Source: Megalobrama amblycephala (Eukaryota; Chordata; Actinopteri; Cypriniformes; Xenocyprididae). From it: DNA of 64,000 nucleotides. Below the pieces are notes generated by a model. It did no database searches and was not told the DNA's origin. It saw only the letters and a list, made by a program, of their open reading frames with translations. Location: positions 28,916,068 to 28,980,067 of the forward strand of contig NC_063052.1 in NCBI RefSeq assembly GCF_018812025.1. The letters are read 5' to 3'. Shown here piece by piece: positions 56,356-64,000 of the stretch; the first letter of the stretch is position 1, and every line of letters begins with the position of its first letter. A program made the translations under genes and the position numbers.

Positions 56356-57510
56356 ACACCGATCAGGCATTACATTATGACCACCTTCCTAATTTTGTGC
56401 TGGTCCCCCTTTTGCTGCCAAAAAAGCCCTGACCCGTCGAGGCATGGACTCCACTAGAACCTGAAGGTGTGCTGAGATATCTGGCACCAAGATGTTAGCA
56501 GCTGATCCTTTAAGTCCTGTAAATTGCGAGGTGGAGCCTCCATGGATCGGACTTGTTCGTTCAGCACATCCCACAGATGTGCGATTGGATTGAGATCTGG
56601 GGAATTTGGAGGCCAAGTCAACACCTCAAACTCGTTGTTGTGTCAAACCATTCCTGAACCATTTTTGCTTTGTGGCAGGGCGCATTATCCTGCTGAAAGA
56701 GGCCACAGCCACCAGGGAATACCGTTTCCATGAAAGGGTGTACATGGTCTGCAACAATGCTTAGGTAGGTGGTATGTGTCGAAGTAACATCCACATGGAT
56801 GGCAGGACTCAAGATTTCCCAGCAGAACATTGCACAAAGCATCACACTGCCTCCGCCAGCTTGCCTTCTTCCCATAGTGCATCCTGGTGCCATGTGTTCC
56901 CCAGGCAAGCGACGCACACGCACCCAGCCATCCACGTGATGTAAAAGAAAATGTGATTCATCAGACCAGGCCACCTTCTTCCATTGCTCCGTGGTCCAGT
57001 TCTGATGTTCACGTGCCCACTGTTGCTGCCTTCGGCGGTGGACAGGGGTCAGCATGGGCACCCTGACTGGTCTGCAGCTATGTAGCCATCATACTGATGA
57101 GCCAAAACATTTTGTGATGCACTGTGTGTTCTGACACCTTTCTATCAGAACCAGCATTAACTTCTTGAGCAATTTGAGCTACAGTAGCTCGTCTGTTGGA
57201 TTGGACCACATGGGCCAGCCTTCGCTCCACGTGTGCTTCAATGAGCCTTGGTCGCCCATGACCCTGTCGTCGGTTCACCACTGTTCCTTCCTTGGACCAC
57301 TTTTGATAGATACTGACCACTGCAGACCGGGAACACCCCACAAGAGCTGCAGTTTCGGAGATGTTCTGACCAAGCCATCTAGCCATCACAATTTGGCCCT
57401 TGTTAAACTCACTCAAATCCTTACGCTTGCCCATTTTTCCTGCTTCTAACATCAACTTTGAGAACAAAATGTTCACTTTCTGCCTAATATATTCCACCTT
57501 CTAACAGGTG
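56356..57510 (-). mobile_element. Tc1-like element copy 2
   Basis: Left terminus ACACCGATCAGGCATTACAT with TA repeats before it. The body is uninterrupted, and the right side runs to about 57510 (CACCTTCTAACAGGTGCC), where the next element begins. The right terminal repeat is missing. Same family as 3449-5036. Confidence 0.9.
56389..57497 (-). pseudogene. Tc1-like transposase, frameshifted
   Basis: The N-terminal part (57078-57497) has [20 protein letters not shown], the first helix-turn-helix with [19 protein letters not shown], the [15 protein letters not shown] linker and the second helix-turn-helix. The central part (56618-57061) has the catalytic Asp in WSDESHFLLHHVDG, then MAPGCTMGRRQAGGGSVML, and the second Asp in FQQDNAPCHKAK. 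In the third block NPIAHLWD, Ala stands where the catalytic Glu belongs. Frames change near 57065-57110 and 56615. The copy is inactive on both counts. Confidence 0.92.
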
Positions 57511-58575
57511 CCGTGAAAAAGTCTGGATACCCTATTGAATTTCATGGTTTTCTGTATCAGGACTAAAAAAAATCATCTGGTCCTTGGCAGGTTAAGGGTT
57601 ATACAGTCATTTCCAAACAATTTAAAATCCATCTTTCTACAGTGAGGAAGACTATTCACAAGTGGAAGACATTCAAATAGACACTAATCTTCCCAGAAGA
57701 GGACATACCAGCAAAGACCGTGTAATGCTTAGAGAAATTGCAGAGACTGGTCAAAAGACTGGTCAAGAATGGCATGTTTGGAAGGGTTGCCAGGAGAAAG
57801 CCTCTTCTCTTTAAAAAAAAACCAAACAAACAACAAAAAAAAAAACACATGGCAGCATGGCTTAGGTTTGCAAAGTTGCATCTGAACAAACCTCAAGACC
57901 TCTGATACAATGTCTTTTGGGCAGACAACCCAAATTGGAGATGTTTGGCCTCAATGCACAGCGCCAAGTTAGGCGAAAACTAAACACAGCATATCAGAAC
58001 AAACGCCTCATACCAAAAATCTAGCATGCAGCTGGAGGGGTGATGATTTTTGGCTTGTTTTGTAGCCACAAGACCTGGGCATCTCACAGTCATTGAGTCG
58101 ACCATGAACTCCTCCATATACCCAAGTATTCTAGAGTCAAATGTGAGGCCATCCGTCCGACAGCTAAAGCCTGGCCAAAATTGAGTTATGCAACTGGACA
58201 ATGATCCCAAAACACCAGCAAATCTACAACAGAATGGCTGAAATAGAAAAGATTAAAGGTGTTGTAATGGTCCAAAGAAGTCCAGATCTCATCCTGACTG
58301 AAAAGCTGTGGTGTGAGCTGTGCATAAACAAATGCCCACAAACCTCAATAAACTGGAGCAACTTTGTAAAGAAGAACGGGCCAAATGCCTCCAGAATGAT
58401 GTGAGAGTATGATAAAGTCATACAGAAAATGATTACTTCAAGTAGATCTATAAGCAACTGAATCATAGTGTGTCATCCATGGTTTTTCCATCTTGGCTTT
58501 ATTTTTGCTAAATAAATGTGTCATGTGTTGTTGTTCATCTGAGGTTTTATTTTCCAAATATTAAGACCTGCCAAG

Positions 58576-59277
58576 CACTAAAATCCACAGAGTTAAATCA
58601 ACTCAGATAACATTTGGTCCCTCTCTGAATAGTGTTAAAATAACACTGAAGTAGAGTTAAAGTTAATGAGATAATTAAGCTATTAATTAAGGGATGATTG
58701 AACATTAATGATTAACACCTGCTGTTAACAAGCAGAAGAAAAGAGAAACACAAGAACTACAAGTGACTTCAGCCAAAACCATTTAATTGAAATCAACTGA
58801 AGGTAAAAGACATTAAATCTCTCAAGATATGATTTACTTATTACTAACCATATTGACTTTATTTTTGTCACACGTCTAAATAATTTCTTATTGAGAATTA
58901 ACAGAGGTTTAAATGTTGGTGTTTTATTGGTCAATAAATTATGCCATCATCGTGGTGGTCAAGGTTTGTTTTAGTTGGGCTCTTGACCTTTTTATGTTTT
59001 TAAAATAATTTGTGTTTGAGCAATTGCAATAGTGTTTCGCAGCGAAACACTATTGCAATCTAACACTATCGCAGCGCATTGCCGAATCAAAAGACTAAAG
59101 GAGCAGTTATTCTGCTTGTTAACAGCAGGTGTTCATCATTAATGTTCAATCATCCCTGAATTAATAGCTTAATTATCTCATTAACTTTAACTCTGCTTCA
59201 GTGTTATTTTAACACTATTCAGAGAAGGACCAAATGTTCTCTGAGCAGAGTTGATTTAACTCTTAATTTTACTGTGT
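58576..59277. mobile_element. nested inverted-repeat MITE (GAGTTAAATCAACTC ends)
   Basis: Arms of about 160 bp mirror each other: AGAGTTAAATCAACTC then ACATTTGGTCC on the left, GGACCAAATGTTCTCTGAGC then GAGTTGATTTAACTCT on the right, with GTTAAAATAACACTGAAG and CAGCAGGTGTT also shared. Centre about 58750-59110. It lies between the transposase remnant and the right end of Tc1-like element 3. Confidence 0.82.
59023..59059. repeat. perfect 18-bp palindrome with 1-nt loop
   Basis: ATTGCAATAGTGTTTCGC, a single A, then GCGAAACACTATTGCAAT. All 18 positions are complementary. It lies within the nested MITE. Confidence 0.95.
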
Positions 59278-59349
59278 AGATTATTTTTTTATTATGTCCT
59301 GATATGGAAAACCATGGAATTCAATAGGGCGTCCTAACTTTTTCACATG

Positions 59350-59544
59350 AATATATGCTGATTTGCTGCTCAAGAAACATTTATATAAGATTCTTTGATT
59401 AATAGAAAGTTAAAAAGTACAACAGTTATTTAAAATATTAATCTTTTGTAACCATTTAAATTGTCTTTTCTGTCACTTTTGATCAGTTTAATCAATGTCT
59501 TCTTGCTAAAAAGTAATCACATCTTTAAAATAATCTTACTAATA
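59350..59544. repeat. fragment of the teleost CAAGAAACATTT repeat
   Basis: GATTTGCTGCTCAAGAAACA and GATTCTTTGATTAATAGAAAG match the 3' part of the repeat at 33980-35310. The IR/DR element starts directly after it. Confidence 0.65.
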
Positions 59545-61069
59545 CAGGGAGTGCAGAATTATTAGGCAAGTTGATTTTCTGATCATATTTTTTTCCCAAG
59601 CACATTTTACCAATTCCAATCCACATCAATCTTAATAACTACTATTAATATTGTTTTTAATCATTTATAAGTGATATATAATTGTTCATGAAGGCTGGAA
59701 ATGAAAAATGCCTTATATTCAGGTGTGCAGAATTATTAGGCAAGTTTTCTTTTACAGGCAAAATGAGCCAAAAAAGAGATTTAACGACTGAAAAGTCAAA
59801 AATTATTAAATACTCATGAGAAGGAGCAATACTAATGCAATACTAGAAATGCAAAGTTAAAGCATGACCAAGGGACAGCAAAATGCTCATTGGGTCAGCG
59901 GGGTCAGACAAAAACAGGTGGAAAAGAAAAGACACGTTAACTGCAAAATAATTAAGAATTATGTGTGAAACCATCAGGAACCCTTTAGTCTCCAGCGCCA
60001 CCATTTTCCAGAACTGCAACCTACCTGGAGTCTCCAGAAGTGCAAGGTCTCAGGATCTCAGAGACTTAGGTTAGCTAAAGAATCCTAAAAAATGACCCGC
60101 ACTTGATAAGAATCACAAGCTGAAGTGTTATAAAATACATGAAGACTGGGTTTTTTATAGGCCTTATAAACAGACAGCTTGAGAGTGACTCCTGAAGGAC
60201 CAGCACCACATCCTCTTGTACACTGTTTGAAGAATTTATCTTCCAGAATCTGGCAGTAAGTTTTGGAAGATCATTTTTAGTCCATCTCTGCAAGACAGAC
60301 ATTTCAGGATAAGAGATGGACTAAAAGTGAACTCAAACACCTTACTGCCAGATTCTGGATAAATTCTTCAAACAGTGGTACAAGAGGATGTGGTGCTGGT
60401 CCATCAGGAGTCATTCTCAAGCTGTCTGTCTATAAGCCCTATTAAAACCCAGTCTTCATGTATTTTTATAACACTTCAGCTTGTGATTCTTATCAAGTGC
60501 AGGTCATTTTTTAGGATTCTTTAGCTAACCTAAGTCTCTGAGATCCTAACACCTTGCACTTTGGAGACTCCAGGTAGGTTGCAGCTCTGGAAAATGGTGG
60601 CGCTGGAGACTAAAGGGTTCCTGATGGTTTCACACTTAATTCTTCACCTTAATTCTAAATTATTTTGCAGTTAACATGTGTCTTTTCTTTTCCACCTGTT
60701 TTTGTCTGACCCCGCTGACCCAATGAGCATTTTGCTGTCCCTTGGTCATGCTTTAACTTTGCAATTTCTAGTATTGCATTAGTATTGCGTCCTTCTCATG
60801 AGTATTTAATAATTTTTGACTTTTCAGTCTGAGTTAAATCTCTTTTTTGGCTCATTTTGCCTGTAAAAGAAAACTTGCCTAATAATTCTGCACACCTGAA
60901 TATAAGGCATTTTTCATTTCCAGCCTTCAGAACAATTATAATCACTTATAAATGATAAAAACAATATTAATAGTAGTTATTAAGATTATGTGGATTGGAA
61001 TTGGTAAAATGTGCTTGGGAAAAAAATATGATCAGAAAATCAACTTGCCTAATAATTCTGCACTCCCTG
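59545..61069. mobile_element. 1.5-kb near-palindromic IR/DR element flanked by TA
   Basis: Both ends are CAGGGAGTGCAGAATTATTA and its complement, flanked by TA (59543-59544 and 61070-61071). The whole element folds back on itself with arms of about 740 bp and a centre near 60312. Each arm repeats GTGCAGAATTATTAGGCAAG about 170 bp inside (59725, and complement at 60874), the IR/DR arrangement of some Tc1/mariner elements. No transposase is encoded. The family name is not known to me. Confidence 0.9.
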
Positions 61070-61271
61070 TAATATATAAAAAATTAATTTAGATTTTAGA
61101 TGTCCCCTATATTTTGAAAACGTTTTGTTTCTAAAATTGTTTTATTTTCTATTTAATTATTTTATCAATTATCATTTTCATGAATCTTTCTTCTAGTCTA
61201 TATTTATATTTAGCTTTATATAAAATCAAAATAAGTATATGGTCCCTTTAGACAACTAACTATGTAAGTAA

Positions 61272-61287
61272 GTGTGTGCGCGCGCGC

Positions 61288-61320
<33 letters not shown>
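61272..61320. repeat. (GC)n(GT)n microsatellite
   Basis: GTGTGTGCGCGCGCGCGC followed by a long GT run; alternating purine-pyrimidine throughout. Confidence 0.95.
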
Positions 61321-61321
<1 letters not shown>

Positions 61322-61480
61322 TTCAGGTAAACCCTACGTTATGGGGACAAAATGTCCCCACAAAGATGGAAATATCTGAAATCCTTGTCCTTGTGGGGAC
61401 ATTTTTTGGATAGATAGAATATACAATTTGTACAGTGTAAAAAAAATCATTATGTCTATGGAATATCCCATCAAACATGA
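61321..61480. repeat. interspersed repeat with GGGGACAAAATGTCCCC palindrome
   Basis: GGGGACAAAATGTCCCC is a perfect palindrome followed by CCTTGTGGGGACATTTTTTGG. I recognise this as a common fish repeat attached to GT microsatellites. A diverged relative is at about 56190-56300. Confidence 0.6.
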
Positions 61481-63000
61481 AAACCCAAAGTGTGTATGTG
61501 TGTGTGGTGTGAGACGCCAGTGGTGGAAAATGTCCTTGAAATGATCACTGTTAACTCAAGCAACAGTAACTAAGCAGGATGTAGGATCACCGGAGACCTG
61601 TTGTGTAAAAATTTTTATTAATATCTAGGAGGAGGCAAAGAGGAAGAAAAAGAAGGTAAAAGTGAAATTGTACCTTCATTTAGGGTTTGAAAGAAGAGCA
61701 CTGTGGACACTCCATGGCTCCAATGTGAGCTGCTTAGATGAGGCAGACAAAATATGATTTAAAGGGAACAATTGCAGATAAGTGTGTTTACGAGAGGGAG
61801 AGAAAGAGAGGGAGGGAGGGAGACAATAGTGCCTGGCTCACAAACAGGAACCCTCTGTTTCCTGTGCCTAAGATCTCAGTCTCGGTCTACTCTCTTTTTC
61901 ACACACACTCAGTTAGAGAGAAAGAGACTGTCCATCTGAGGTCATGCAATGACATTATGTTTTGTTGTACAATTTGCATGAAGCAATTATGTTATCTATT
62001 AAAAGGCAATATAAATGCATCGCATTAGAGGTGCTTTCTGGTGCATCTCTACAATATTTCTCATATGGTTAGGGATTTGTACACCATAAGTATTAAAGTC
62101 AATTTGAATTTTTCTTTTCTTTGCAGTGACATGCACTGATGAATCTTTCACATGTATTTAGAAAGTAAATAGCATCACTTAGCAATGGCAGCATAGCAAC
62201 AGACCTGAGGTCCTATCCTAGGATAATGACGGCAAGTTTTGCATGGGCAAATACTTCTCAGATTTCTTTAGAAATGTGAATATCACTTATTATGTTTGGC
62301 CGATTTTTTAAAATATTTTAACTGATCTACCATACACAGATGTGATTTTGATGGAATGTATCTACCCTATTCAGAGTCGACCTGGCTGGATCTGCCATCA
62401 TTTTCCAGTATCTGTGTATGTTGGAGGAATTCTCCCATCATTCTTGTCTTCAGTATGAAAACCATTCCTCAGTTAGGCTCAGTCCCGGCCAAATCCTGAC
62501 ACGGACAGTCAAGATGTCTTGGTGACTTAGCAGTGTGTTTTTGGTCAGCGCTTTGATCTCTTCTGCGGTGGGTTTTTAGGCATTTTGTTGATAGTTCTTC
62601 ATACAAGTCAAACGCTTCATTAATGAAGACAACTGAGCAAGGGACAGCTGGACTCATAAATATTCACAGTATGGGGGAAATATAAACAGCATAAATTCTA
62701 ACCTGACGTTCTGTGCCTAAATACAAAGTCAGAAGGTGTATGAGAGTGTAAGCAAGGGATCTGTGCCCTTCCTGTCAAAGTCCACCTGTTTCTGCTTCTG
62801 CCGTGGAAAAAGACCAGAGAGACACAAAGGATGGAAAGAAAGACATATGGAAACAGGAATGTGCTTTTTTCAATCCCCTGTCAGCAGTTCTCTGGTCTAT
62901 TTTAGAACCCCACCAGGCATCTGTTTCTGCACAATTACAATATTTGTTCATTGTAAGCAAAAGTGAATTTTATGGGGTGAATTTTTGTCTTATATAAATA
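61481..63000. other. intergenic, nothing recognised
   Basis: Mixed composition, including an AG-rich stretch (about 61790-61822). Short frames show no known domains. Confidence 0.45.
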
Positions 63001-63009
63001 TATAAATAA

Positions 63010-63104
63010 TATATACACACACTGGTGGTCAAAAGAACCATTATTAATAATTAAGGACCCAATCAACATATTAGAATTGTTCATGAACGATCATGTGACA
63101 CTTA

Positions 63105-63105
<1 letters not shown>
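63010..63105. repeat. fragment of the teleost ATCATGTGACACT repeat
   Basis: ATATTAGAATTGTTCATGAACGATCATGTGACACTTAAGACT-like sequence is a decayed piece of the same widespread repeat seen at 33980. Confidence 0.5.

Positions 63106-63108
<3 letters not shown>

Positions 63109-63177
<69 letters not shown>
63109..63177. repeat. (TA)n microsatellite
   Basis: An uninterrupted run of about 34 TA units. Confidence 0.97.
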
Positions 63178-63181
<4 letters not shown>

Positions 63182-64000
63182 ACAAAGACACCTCACGAAA
63201 ATGATTTCGGACAGACTTCTGAGGCAGCGTAATGGTTTAGTGATCTACAGCAAAATGTAGCTTTAACTAAGAGAATATTTAAGCACTAGAAATGACATCA
63301 AAAGTGGAAAACAATGGTCAAAAACATACATTTACACACAAACTGACCGCAAACCACAACTTTTTTTAGCTCAAATGTCACAGAATGGAGAGCACAGGAT
63401 TGTGGGATATCAAAGGCAGCGAAGGATTCGGATGTGCCTTAATACCTTCCTACCTTGGCGTGCGTCCTCCGAAAGCAGCATTTTTCAGTTTTCGGGTGCA
63501 GCCACTGATTGAGTGCGTGACTATGCACTCGCACAAATGCGACCATGTATAGCACTTTTTTTTTTTTTTTAATGGTCGCAGTCTGGAGACCTATCAAATC
63601 AATTTTGATCAAGTAGGCCTAAATTAATCCTGCTGATCATAATATACTTTGTTCTAAAACATTAAAATGCTACAGACCCAAACACAAAAAAGGACACAAA
63701 TATTTACCCCACAATAGAGATTTTTATATATAACATATAATGATTTATATGTTTATTTATTTTAAAAAATGTAATAGGGAAAATTCCAGAAAATTATAAT
63801 AAATAAAATTATTTTCCAGAAAATTAACTTTAAAAAAACAGTAAATACTACTCTCAGTTCCTGGCAAACACATTTTCTATACTACAAAAAATAAAAACGG
63901 AAAATGTACTGGTAATAGGTTGTTTGCAATCACGTGGTTCTGGTGACGCGCAAAATACCGGTGGAGGGCAAGCAGTGAAAATTAGAATGGAAGAGATGGG
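63178..64000. other. AT-rich end of window, no gene supported
   Basis: A poly-T run at about 63558. At the very edge, ATCACGTGGTTCTGGTGACG leads into an ATG, but only a few codons are available, so nothing can be called. Confidence 0.4.

Larger units (their letters stand above)
57513..59346. mobile_element. Tc1-like element 3 with about 50-bp inverted ends, degenerate
   Basis: GTGAAAAAGTCTGGATACCC at the left and its near-complement ending CTAACTTTTTCAC at the right continue inward (ATTGAATTTCATGGTTTTC against GAAAACCATGGAATTCAAT). Inside, decayed transposase sequence is readable, for example LDNDPKTPANLQQNG at about 58195, the Tc1 second-Asp region, followed by many stops. A second element is nested at 58576-59277. 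Confidence 0.8.

Noticed and set aside
63930..64000. ATG at the window edge as the start of a gene
   Set aside because: Only a few codons are present and no promoter or homology is visible.

Overview
The window is nuclear DNA of a teleost fish, most probably a cyprinid. The evidence is split genes with GT-AG introns, fish-type Tc1, BEL/Pao and TTAA-flanked repeats, and many di- and tetranucleotide microsatellites. Assigning it to cyprinids is an inference from repeat types I recognise, not from a database match. Only two host genes can be supported: efna1 (ephrin-A1, + strand, five coding exons from 7836 to 22661, 223 aa) and dpm3 (dolichol-phosphate mannose synthase subunit 3, - strand, 52781-53059, 92 aa). 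They point toward each other and are about 30 kb apart. The same pair in the same relative orientation lies on human 1q22, so this is conserved synteny. In human, SLC50A1 lies between them; I saw no trace of it here.

Layout. 1-7.5 kb: a CATC-type microsatellite, TTAA-flanked DNA elements, a broken Tc1 transposase with two clean insertions, and an inverted-repeat element. 7.5-24.7 kb: efna1, with a 12-kb intron 1 containing foldback elements, a near-identical inverted duplication and GC-richer unique DNA, followed by a roughly 2-kb 3' UTR with a good poly(A) signal. 24.8-35.3 kb: a dense bed of non-autonomous DNA transposons, including a three-level nest (29.6-32.6 kb) and an element carrying an exon-like ORF (34.2-35.2 kb). 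35.4-43.7 kb: one full-length but broken BEL/Pao retrotransposon on the - strand, with paired LTRs, a 5-bp target duplication, and a further insertion in its 5' LTR. 43.7-52.2 kb: more repeats, including a composite nest at 48.6-51.2 kb. 52.8-53.7 kb: dpm3 and its promoter. 53.8-64 kb: AT-rich repeats, a second Tc1 copy, a third Tc1-like element hosting a nested element, a 1.5-kb near-palindromic IR/DR element, and microsatellites.

Function. Ephrin-A1 is a GPI-anchored ligand of EphA receptors. DPM3 anchors DPM1 in the ER membrane so that dolichol-phosphate mannose can be made, and that donor is needed for N-glycans and GPI anchors, including the anchor on ephrin-As. This link is general biochemistry and does not show co-regulation. 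Most of the window's novelty lies in the transposon archaeology, where several target-site duplications and empty sites can be read directly.
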